Source: an uncultured Bacilli bacterium (GTDB lineage Bacteria; Bacillota_I; Bacilli_A; RF39; UBA660). From it: 13,648 nucleotides of DNA. The stretch spans positions 1 to 13,648 of the forward strand of contig CAKOZV010000023.1 in the NCBI GenBank assembly GCA_934131695.1, given 5' to 3'. This document shows positions 1-5,863 of the stretch, in pieces. The notes below the pieces were generated by a model, which had not been told where the DNA came from, did no database searches, and saw only the letters and a program-made list of their open reading frames with translations. Position numbers and translations under genes: made by a program. The stretch's first letter is position 1, and each line of letters begins with the position of its first letter.

Positions 1-77
1 GAGAGTTAGCTATTAGTGAAGAAAAGTGTACATTTTAATTCGCAACTATACTGTACATTTTAATTCGCAAATCAACA
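1..77. mobile_element. Possible terminus of an IS21-like insertion sequence
   Basis: Two 25-bp units lie head to tail at 27-51 and 52-76 and share an exact 19-bp core (27-45 and 52-70). Read on the minus strand, the block begins TGTTGATTT at position 77 and then shows the core twice. IS21-family elements are known for ends that start with TG and carry several internal copies of a repeated sequence, which this resembles. The element body would lie to the left, outside the window; no transposase is visible. The alternative is a pair of operator sites for a regulator of the downstream gene. Confidence 0.35.
27..76. repeat. Tandem 25-bp direct repeat
   Basis: Units at 27-51 and 52-76 are identical for their first 19 bases (tgtacattttaattcgcaa) and diverge over the last six. 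The exact head-to-tail register indicates a functional array, either transposase binding sites at an element end or regulator binding sites. It is not a CRISPR: the units are contiguous and there is no spacer. Confidence 0.8.
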
Positions 78-97
78 GATAAGAGAGGTGACCAACT

Positions 98-160
98 ATG
101 TATATGTCAAACAATACTCCTAGTTTACATTTAGTTAACATGGGGGGGGGCATTATATAG
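98..160 (+). CDS. Possible leader ORF containing a G9 tract
   Basis: An ATG at 98 is preceded by gagaggtg at 83-90 with a 7-nt gap, a very good ribosome binding site. The ORF encodes 20 residues ending MGGGII and stops at TAG 158-160. Its last codons run through nine consecutive G at 142-150, unusual in DNA this rich in A and T. By hand, losing one G would extend the ORF to a TAG at 198-200, and gaining one would extend it to a TAA at 187-189. No variant reaches the next gene at 254. It could be a leader peptide, a decayed gene start, or a chance ORF; the binding site is the main support. Confidence 0.25.
   Translation: MYMSNNTPSLHLVNMGGGII
142..150. repeat. G9 homopolymer tract upstream of a surface-protein gene
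   Basis: Nine consecutive G lie about 100 bases upstream of the start of the exported protein at 254. Poly-G tracts of this length commonly vary by slipped-strand mispairing in bacteria, giving phase variation. No other homopolymer of G or C of this length was noticed in the window. Confidence 0.7.
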
Positions 161-178
161 TCCGGTTGCTTTCTTTTA

Positions 179-206
179 TTGTGTACTAATAACAAGGTAG
201 TAATAT
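179..206 (+). promoter_or_regulatory. Possible promoter for the exported protein gene
   Basis: TTGTGT at 179-184 and TAATAT at 201-206 are separated by 16 bases. The -10 element is good and the -35 is weak. It would give a leader of about 40 bases containing the aaggag site at 235-240. Other weak combinations exist nearby, so this is tentative. Confidence 0.3.
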
Positions 207-253
207 GTATCTTGTTTTTTAGTATAAAAAAAAGAAGGAGTGAAAGAAGAAAA

Positions 254-2176
254 ATGAATAACAAGAAACAATTACTACTATCAATAGGGTTAGTATTAGT
301 ACTAGTTCTAATGATAGTAGGAATCAGTTATGCAGCTTTTCAGTTCGTAGGACCTGGTAGTAAAGAAAACTCAATTACAACTGGTGCAATTACGATGAAG
401 TATACGGAGTCTACTAATGTTATTAATATGACAGGAGCTTTACCAACTACGGATGCAACTGGAAAAGTAAGATTAACTGAAGGAGAATACTTTGATTTTA
501 CCTTAGAGGGTACGATCCAAGGTACAGAAAATATCAACTGGGAAATAGCAGCAGAGGATGTAACAACCTCATCTAAGAAGATAGATGGTAAATATATCAA
601 GTTATATTTAACTAGTCTGAATGATACTGGTAATGAAACTGAAGTAATGGAACCAACTGTATATACAACTGAATCATCAGAAAATACATATACGGGAAGA
701 CCAACTGGAATAATGAGTCTAGCAAAAGGTTCAACATCTACAAGTTTTTCTACAAAGTATCGTCTTAGAATGTATGTAGATGAAAGTTATAATCCACAAG
801 GAGATGGGGGAGACTTATCATTTAGTATAAAGATAAGTGCCTATGGTAAGACAGGCAATGTTATGCCAATAACAACTGGACCAGTAGCAGATGTATTATT
901 AGCAGGAGTGGGTGACAACGGTACTATAGATACAACTGATTCTGAACAAACTTTTATAACTGGAACTGATCCTAATAACTATATCTGGTATAGTGGAAAA
1001 CTATGGAGAGCAGTATCAATTGATCCATCTGACAATTCTGTAAAATTAGTTACGCAGTGGAATATTTCAACTGTACCATATAATGCTAGTGGTAATTCTG
1101 CTTTTCAAGGTAGTTATATGGAGCAATGGTTGAATGATACTAGTGTAGATGGTTTCTTAGGAAATCTAAGAGAACCAGAAAAATTTATAAAAACTGATAG
1201 TGTTTGGAATGCAACTATGACCACAGAGACTACTAAACCAGAGAAGACTGCGATGGTAACAGATGCAGTAGGATTACTAAATGTGTATGAGTATACAATG
1301 AGTTATAAAAATGCTACCTCTTCAACCGGATACTTAAATAATGGGTTGATTTGGTGGACATTGACCCCACATGATACATCGAGTGTAAATTATGTGCAAG
1401 CTTCTTCAGGCTTGAATAATATGACCCAGGTAGCTATGCGTTGCTCTCGTCCATCTGTAAATCTAAAATCAATAGCGAAAATTGTAGATGGTAATGGAAC
1501 TAGTGATAATCCATATAGACTTCAGGGTGATAATGATAGTTCAACAGGAGCATTGTTGTCAACAAGATATAGTGGTGAATATATAAGCTTTGGAACAGGA
1601 GAAAACAATCTTTATCGAATAGTAAGTCATGAAAATGGAACAGGTACTAAAATAACAAGTGCTCTGCCTCTAAAGGATAGTGGTAGTTATAAAAAGATAG
1701 CATTTGGAGATAATGCAAATTATTCCAAAAATAATACCATAGGAACATTCTTAAATAGTGATTATTTAACAAGTGGTACCTATCTAACTAGTGACCAAGT
1801 AAATATGATAGAAGATGATACAACATGGTATTTAGGAACTGCTGGTTCTGGTGCTAATTATAAGTTAGCAAAATATCAGGATACAACAGGTAAAGTTTTG
1901 ACAACAGCTATAACTACTGCAAAAGTAGGATTATTGAGGTATGGAGAATTAATGACGGGAGTGTTTGACATAATTTATGATAATACAAATTATTGGACAT
2001 TAACTCCGGCCAATACATCGAATGTTTTTTGCGTAAATCTTAGCGCTGCGTATGGTGGTACCTATAAAACGACGAGTTCGAACGGTTTTCGCCCAGCAAT
2101 GAATCTAAAATCTAATGCAGTAATAACAGGTGGAAAAGGTACGAAAAAAGAACCTTTCCAGATAGCTCTTAAATAA
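254..2176 (+). CDS. Exported TasA/camelysin-like protein with two tandem C-terminal lectin-like modules
   Basis: The 640-aa protein starts at ATG 254, with aaggag at 235-240. An upstream in-frame TTG at 179 has no ribosome site and would add 25 residues before the signal, so I reject it. Residues 1-28 form a signal peptide ending SYAAF, typical of proteins cleaved by a SipW-type signal peptidase. About 29-215 resembles the beta-rich TasA/camelysin body. Two related modules follow, about 220-425 and 430-640, each starting with a Y-x-W-Y or L-Y-R-I strand (IWYSGKLWRAV, NLYRIV) and ending WTLTP...RPxxNLKS plus a GxGTxxxP tail (W368-S406 and W581-S620). This ending resembles DUF6273 and C-type-lectin-like folds, from memory. 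There is no LPXTG motif or C-terminal membrane segment, so it is secreted or held by assembly. The interiors of the two ending blocks differ strongly while their edges match. Likely roles are adhesion or ligand binding; function is not established. Confidence 0.85.
   Translation: MNNKKQLLLSIGLVLVLVLMIVGISYAAFQFVGPGSKENSITTGAITMKYTESTNVINMTGALPTTDATGKVRLTEGEYFDFTLEGTIQGTENINWEIAAEDVTTSSKKIDGKYIKLYLTSLNDTGNETEVMEPTVYTTESSENTYTGRPTGIMSLAKGSTSTSFSTKYRLRMYVDESYNPQGDGGDLSFSIKISAYGKTGNVMPITTGPVADVLLAGVGDNGTIDTTDSEQTFITGTDPNNYIWYSGKLWRAVSIDPSDNSVKLVTQWNISTVPYNASGNSAFQGSYMEQWLNDTSVDGFLGNLREPEKFIKTDSVWNATMTTETTKPEKTAMVTDAVGLLNVYEYTMSYKNATSSTGYLNNGLIWWTLTPHDTSSVNYVQASSGLNNMTQVAMRCSRPSVNLKSIAKIVDGNGTSDNPYRLQGDNDSSTGALLSTRYSGEYISFGTGENNLYRIVSHENGTGTKITSALPLKDSGSYKKIAFGDNANYSKNNTIGTFLNSDYLTSGTYLTSDQVNMIEDDTTWYLGTAGSGANYKLAKYQDTTGKVLTTAITTAKVGLLRYGELMTGVFDIIYDNTNYWTLTPANTSNVFCVNLSAAYGGTYKTTSSNGFRPAMNLKSNAVITGGKGTKKEPFQIALK
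1358..1471 (+). other. Candidate variable block 1 (end of module 1)
   Basis: This block runs from the TLTP codons to RPSVNLKS. Its edges match block 2 at 1997-2113 (TLTPxxTSxV at the left, RPxxNLKS at the right), including an identical acatcg and aatctaaaatc, while about 20 residues between them do not. A conserved frame around a divergent interior is the form taken by variable regions of diversity-generating retroelement targets. Ordinary divergence of a ligand-binding loop would look the same in one genome. Confidence 0.4.
1997..2113 (+). other. Candidate variable block 2 (end of module 2, 3' end of gene)
   Basis: This block runs from TLTP to RPAMNLKS and sits at the 3' end of the gene, where retroelement variable regions usually lie. 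Its codons are unlike the rest of the gene: many end in C or G (gcc, tcg, tgc, agc, gcg, acc, acg, aac, cgc), and many NNY codons could derive from AAY by adenine mutagenesis. No template repeat, reverse transcriptase or avd-like gene is in the window, so any such system would have to act from elsewhere. Confidence 0.4.
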
Positions 2177-2195
2177 TGATATTTAACTAAAGATA

Positions 2196-2230
2196 AAAAT
2201 TTACGAAAACTCGTACTTGTAAATTTTCTA
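2196..2230 (+). terminator. Possible weak terminator after the exported protein gene
   Basis: Arms aaaatttac (2196-2204) and gtaaatttt (2219-2227) are exact inverted repeats of 9 bp, 20 bases past the stop codon. The right arm ends in four T. An inner alternative, tacga/tcgta (2202-2206/2211-2215), competes with it. The stem is AT-rich and the T run short, so termination may be partial. Its right arm overlaps the -35 element at 2217-2222. Confidence 0.4.
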
Positions 2231-2245
2231 AATATGTTATATATT
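2217..2245 (+). promoter_or_regulatory. Promoter of the candidate small RNA
   Basis: TTGTAA at 2217-2222 and TATATT at 2240-2245 are exactly 17 bases apart, a good housekeeping promoter match. The predicted start, about 2252, is the base before the first hairpin of the structured stretch. No ORF of useful length follows on the plus strand before the T run at 2350-2355, so if it is active it should make a noncoding RNA. Confidence 0.5.
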
Positions 2246-2251
2246 ATTAAT

Positions 2252-2355
2252 GGAAGTTGTTTACAGCTTCTAGTCATCGCAGCGTCTCTTTACCACCTTG
2301 TTTTACATCGCCCATAGTTTAACAAGTTGAGGCAACTAAAAGTGATGACTTTTTT
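2252..2355 (+). ncRNA. Candidate ~104-nt structured small RNA
   Basis: From the predicted start, a 7-bp hairpin gaagttg/cagcttc with a 4-nt loop spans 2253-2270. Next, agtcatcgc (2272-2280) pairs with gtgatgact (2342-2350), one G-U in nine pairs, closing a domain that ends directly in T6 (2350-2355). Inside it are cttgtt/aacaag (2297-2302/2321-2326) and agttg/caact (2325-2337), which share two bases and so are alternatives. A competing reading pairs aaaagt/actttt (2338-2343/2348-2353) as a plain AT-rich terminator usable in both directions. I do not recognise the family; it does not look like SRP, 6S, tmRNA, RNase P or a tRNA. It lies between convergent genes. Confidence 0.35.
2338..2355. terminator. 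Convergent-gene terminator, possibly bidirectional
   Basis: aaaagt gatg actttt forms a 6-bp stem with a 4-nt loop flanked by A on the left and T on the right, so either strand gives a hairpin followed by U. It is about 20 bases past the stop of the histidine kinase on the minus strand and could serve both it and the plus-strand RNA. The stem has one G-C pair, so on its own it is weak. Confidence 0.4.
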
Positions 2356-2375
2356 AGTAAAATAAAAGGAAGAGG

Positions 2376-3758
2376 TTAATCTTCTACTTTAGAAATGTAA
2401 AAGTAGAAACTAGAACCTTTTCCTTTTTTTGTATCTACACCATATTTATAATCATGAAGAATAAAAATACTTTTGACAATGGATAGACCAAGACCGGTAC
2501 CGTATAGATTTCTTTTGTGTTTTTTCTCAGATTTATAATATTTATCAAAGATGTTGTCTAAGTCTTTAGCATCTATTCCTTTACCACTATCAATAACTTC
2601 AATCTTATAAAGATTATTAACCTTACTGATATTAATAACTACTGTCATATCACTTCCAGTATAATTAATAGCATTTATAATTAAATTATATAAGACTTGT
2701 TCAATCTTCTTTTGATCAGCTTTTATCATTAGTTTCCTAATATTAGTATGTTTAAAGATAATATTGTAACCATACTTTTCTTCATAAATAGTAAATCTCT
2801 TTAGAATATTCTTTATAAGAATGATTAAATCAAATTCACTTAAGGTTAGACTATCCATTGATTGTTGTAGTTTAGATAGTGTTAATATATCATTGACAAG
2901 TAGGGCTAGTCTATCAGTTTCTTCAATGATGATATTTAAATTACTATCTCTTTTTTCTTTATCATTATAAGTTAGATCTCTAACCATTTCTGCATATGCT
3001 TTTATCATAGTAAGAGGAGTTTTTAAGTCATGGGAGACATTAGCTAGTAAATCTTTTTCTAACTCTTCTGTCTTTCCTAACTCAACCATCATCTCATTTA
3101 AAGAGTTATTTAAGTCTTCTATCTCTAGAATATCACTATCACTAGTAAACTCTTTCTTTATCTTACCTTTAGCGATTAGATTAGCTTTTTTAGATATATC
3201 TACTATTGGTTTTGATAATCTTTTCGAAATAAAATAACCGATAAGTAGAGATAGTGATAGTATTAAAATACTGATAATTATTAACTGTTCCTTTAAAATC
3301 TTAGCGGTAGAGTCAAGTGGTTCAAGAGAAGTTGATAAAAAAGCATAGAGATTATTATCTAACTTAATCGCTTCTAAAATAGTCTTATTAGCAAATTGGG
3401 GATTTTGTAAATTATAGGTTTTTTCTTTATTACCACTATTAATAAATCTTTCCTTTAATATACCTTTACTAAATAGACAGTTAGAAGTAGTACTTGATCG
3501 ATATAAAGTGGAATTGCTAGAAGTTATTTCGATACAAAGATTTTCTTGATAAGATATTTCATCTAAAGTATTATAAATGTTTTCACTATTGTAACCAGTT
3601 AATAACTTATTAGCAATCTGTTTTATATCTTTAGTCTTAGTATATTCATAATATTTATTAATAAAGATTACTTGGAATAACCAAAGAAAAGAAATAATTA
3701 CTAAAGAAAATATTATTAGATATTGCCATATCTTTCTTTTTAAACTATTTTTCATCAT
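2376..3758 (-). CDS. Membrane sensor histidine kinase (PhoR/ResE-like)
   Basis: The 460-aa protein has a classic transmembrane kinase layout. Membrane segments lie at about 12-34 and 157-178, enclosing an extracytoplasmic sensor of about 120 residues that I cannot assign to a ligand. A HAMP linker follows at about 179-230. The dimerisation helix carries the phosphorylated His in NVSHDLKTPLT (H243). The ATPase domain shows the N box NLIINAINYTG (358-368), G1 box DSGKGI (390-395), F box FDKYYK (404-409) and G2 box GTGLGLSI (420-427). It is therefore catalytically complete. Its start overlaps the end of the response regulator by 14 bases, so the two are translationally linked. The linked flippase suggests an envelope-related signal, which is inference. 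The start could be either of two adjacent ATG codons (3756-3758 or 3753-3755). Confidence 0.95.
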   Translation of the reverse strand: MMKNSLKRKIWQYLIIFSLVIISFLWLFQVIFINKYYEYTKTKDIKQIANKLLTGYNSENIYNTLDEISYQENLCIEITSSNSTLYRSSTTSNCLFSKGILKERFINSGNKEKTYNLQNPQFANKTILEAIKLDNNLYAFLSTSLEPLDSTAKILKEQLIIISILILSLSLLIGYFISKRLSKPIVDISKKANLIAKGKIKKEFTSDSDILEIEDLNNSLNEMMVELGKTEELEKDLLANVSHDLKTPLTMIKAYAEMVRDLTYNDKEKRDSNLNIIIEETDRLALLVNDILTLSKLQQSMDSLTLSEFDLIILIKNILKRFTIYEEKYGYNIIFKHTNIRKLMIKADQKKIEQVLYNLIINAINYTGSDMTVVINISKVNNLYKIEVIDSGKGIDAKDLDNIFDKYYKSEKKHKRNLYGTGLGLSIVKSIFILHDYKYGVDTKKGKGSSFYFYISKVED

Positions 3759-4410
3759 TAAAACGGTATCCTATCCCTCTAACAGTCTCTATTAAGTCTC
3801 GATACTTTCCTAGATGATTTCTAAGCATTTTGATATGGGTATCTACTGTTCGATCATCACCATAAAAGTCATAACCCCAAATATACTTTAATAGGCTTTC
3901 TCTTTTAATAGCAACTTTCTTATTTCTGATAAAATATTCTAGTATTTCAAATTCTTTAGGAGTTAGATTAACTTCTTCATCATCAATAGTAATACTGTGT
4001 TCTAGAAAGTTTATAAATAAATCTTTATAACGATAATTATCCATCTTTGTTGAGACTCTATTTAGTATAGCTTTACATCTTGCTACTAATTCTTTGGGGG
4101 AGAAGGGCTTACAAAGATAGTCATCTATTCCTTTATCAAAACCAGTTAGCTTATCTATTTCTTCCCCTCGTGCTGATAAAATAATAGTAGGAACTTTCTT
4201 GTTAGCATCTAACTTCTCAAGAAGGGTAAATCCATCCATCTCTGGCATCATTATGTCTAGTACCATTAAGTCATATTTATCTTTTTCAAGCATGTCTAAA
4301 GCTTCATAGCCATCTTCTGCTTGATAAGTCTGATAACCTTCATTATTTAGATAGGTTACTATTACATCTCTTATATATTCTTCATCATCTACAACTAATA
4401 TTTTAATCAA
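3745..4410 (-). CDS. OmpR/PhoB-family response regulator
   Basis: The 221-aa protein has an intact receiver domain: acidic pair D8-D9, phosphoacceptor D52 (LDIMMPEMDG), S79 and K101. A winged-helix DNA-binding domain follows at about 125-219, with the usual LTPKEFEIL and DDRTVDTHIKMLR stretches and a GIGYRF ending. It is the partner of the overlapping histidine kinase. The start codon is TTG (4408-4410), chosen because translation begins exactly at the domain (IKILVVDDEE) and gaggtgat stands 4 bases upstream. A TTG start may keep regulator levels low. A direct repeat and a -10 element just upstream suggest autoregulation. It lies 26 bases after the flippase gene. Confidence 0.95.
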   Translation of the reverse strand: MIKILVVDDEEYIRDVIVTYLNNEGYQTYQAEDGYEALDMLEKDKYDLMVLDIMMPEMDGFTLLEKLDANKKVPTIILSARGEEIDKLTGFDKGIDDYLCKPFSPKELVARCKAILNRVSTKMDNYRYKDLFINFLEHSITIDDEEVNLTPKEFEILEYFIRNKKVAIKRESLLKYIWGYDFYGDDRTVDTHIKMLRNHLGKYRDLIETVRGIGYRFNDEK

Positions 4411-4428
4411 TTAAATCACCTCATGTAT

Positions 4429-4461
4429 AGTATACTTTATTTCTGTGAAAATGTGGTGAAA
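4429..4461 (-). promoter_or_regulatory. Candidate autoregulated promoter of the two-component pair
   Basis: On the minus strand, TTTCAC occurs twice with starts 11 bases apart (plus-strand GTGAAA at 4445-4450 and 4456-4461). This is followed after 10 bases by TATACT (plus-strand 4429-4434). An 11-bp direct repeat occupying the -35 region is the standard binding arrangement for activated PhoB/OmpR-family promoters. Transcription would start near 4422, directly at the Shine-Dalgarno sequence. The repeat lies in the last codons of the flippase gene. An 11-bp odd palindrome, gtatagtatac (4425-4435), covers the -10. Confidence 0.4.
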
Positions 4462-5753
4462 TTTGCTAAGTATTTCTTTACTTGATAGTAATTATAAGTA
4501 GTTACAAAGATAACGTGAATACTAGTAGAAATGATATAACCATATAAACCAATTTTTAATAAGGAGAAAAGGAAAAGGGTAATAGTTCTAATAATGGTAC
4601 CTAGAATAGTAGCTTTTAAATTGTCTTTACTTCTACCCATGGCATCAAGTGAGAAGGCAAGAGGAGCTTGGATATACTGAAATAGACAAATAGGTGCTAA
4701 TATCTTTAGATAAGTACTACCTTGATTAGTATGATACATTATCCCTAAGAAGAACTTTGGCATAATGATAAATAAGATAGTAGCAGGTATTCCTATTAAT
4801 AAAGAGAAAAATATTGCTTGTTTAATCTTTTTCTTAGTATAGTCTAGTTTCTTATCACTAATTGCTTTGGCAATGACAGGTAGTAGAGCTTGTGATATAG
4901 CAAGGGTAAAGAAAGAGGGTAGAAGGACTAGTGGCATTACATAACCTTGGAGTATTCCATACTGATTGATAATAAAGCTAGAAGTGTAGCCACTATACTT
5001 TAGGGTAGTAGTTAAGATAATAGGTTCTAGGAAATAGCCAATACTCCCGATTAATCTAGAAAGAGTAGTAGGTATACTGATATCTAGGGCATCTTTAATA
5101 TAAGATTTTCTAATGTGAAAGTCTTCTTTTCTATAAGTAATGTTTTTAGGAAGAAAGAAGAATAAAACAAGAATAGATACTAATTCACTAATAACATTAG
5201 ATAATATTACTACAGTAACTGTTATCTCTAAACCTTTAGGAAGAAATAAAGGGATTAAGGTAAACATTAGAAAGAGTCTAACTACATCTTCTAAACAGTT
5301 AGAAAAGACATGGGGAAACATCTGTTGTTTACCAAAGAAATAACTTCTTACAATGGATGAAGTTGAGGTAAGAGGTATTACTACTGCCATAGCAAGGATT
5401 GGTAAGTATGATCTTTCTTCTTGTAATAATTTATTGGCAAGGAATGGGGCAAAGATAATTAAAAAGATAATTAAGAAAAAATTAATAGCCATAGATGTAA
5501 CCATTAAAGAGGACATTAGATTTCTATTATTTTTCTTATCTTCTGCTACCATCTTAGATAAAGCGATAGGTAGACCAAACTGACCTAGTCCAATAAATAA
5601 AGAAAAAGTTGGTAACACTAACATATATAGACCAATACCTTCACTTCCCATTAATCTACTCATGACTATTTTTATAATCATACCTAGTATTTTAGTTAGA
5701 AAACCACCTATCATTAAGATAATAGTAGACTTAATAAACGTTTCTTTTTTCAT
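4437..5753 (-). CDS. MOP-superfamily lipid flippase, SpoVB/MurJ-like
   Basis: The 438-aa protein is almost entirely hydrophobic, with about twelve membrane helices. Its N terminus (STIILMIGGFLTKILGMIIK, then a SRLMGSEGIGLYMLVLP stretch) matches the SpoVB/polysaccharide biosynthesis branch of the MOP flippases. In Bacilli these proteins move lipid-linked cell wall or polysaccharide precursors across the membrane. Length is somewhat short for the family, which usually has about 500 residues and 14 helices, but no truncation is visible: the start has a strong ggagg site 5-6 bases upstream and the C terminus ends in a normal basic tail. It leads a minus-strand cluster with the two-component system. 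MurJ activity is possible but cannot be told from sequence alone. I leave the symbol blank. Confidence 0.85.
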   Translation of the reverse strand: MKKETFIKSTIILMIGGFLTKILGMIIKIVMSRLMGSEGIGLYMLVLPTFSLFIGLGQFGLPIALSKMVAEDKKNNRNLMSSLMVTSMAINFFLIIFLIIFAPFLANKLLQEERSYLPILAMAVVIPLTSTSSIVRSYFFGKQQMFPHVFSNCLEDVVRLFLMFTLIPLFLPKGLEITVTVVILSNVISELVSILVLFFFLPKNITYRKEDFHIRKSYIKDALDISIPTTLSRLIGSIGYFLEPIILTTTLKYSGYTSSFIINQYGILQGYVMPLVLLPSFFTLAISQALLPVIAKAISDKKLDYTKKKIKQAIFFSLLIGIPATILFIIMPKFFLGIMYHTNQGSTYLKILAPICLFQYIQAPLAFSLDAMGRSKDNLKATILGTIIRTITLFLFSLLKIGLYGYIISTSIHVIFVTTYNYYQVKKYLANFTTFSQK

Positions 5754-5800
5754 GAAGCCTCCTTGTAAATAAGATGTAAAAAATATTTAAAACTAATAAA

Positions 5801-5829
5801 TTACTTTTCTTCTTTCTAAGAATTATGAT
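5801..5829 (+). promoter_or_regulatory. Possible promoter in the divergent intergenic region
   Basis: TTACTT at 5801-5806 and TATGAT at 5824-5829 are 17 bases apart. The -35 is poor and the -10 is fair. The region between the two divergent starts (5754-5863) must hold promoters for both genes; I see no clear minus-strand one. Confidence 0.35.
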
Positions 5830-5863
5830 ATAGTTAGTATAGAAGTGTAAGAGGTGAATGATA

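Noticed and set aside
27..76. CRISPR-like direct repeats
   Set aside because: There are only two units, contiguous without spacers, and no cas gene in the window.
46..264. 72-codon minus-strand ORF with a hydrophobic start
   Set aside because: It is antisense to the A-rich leader and start of the secreted protein gene; the hydrophobic run comes from that composition, and no ribosome site precedes it.
2260..2330. Possible degenerate template repeat near the secreted protein gene (cgctgcg on the minus strand resembles block 2)
   Set aside because: Only about seven bases match and the order of the other short matches is reversed, so it is chance similarity.
2252..2355. tracrRNA-like reading of the structured stretch (gtttaacaagttgaggcaac and a T6 end)
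   Set aside because: There is no repeat array, no Cas9 and no anti-repeat; the likeness is limited to a generic hairpin before a terminator.
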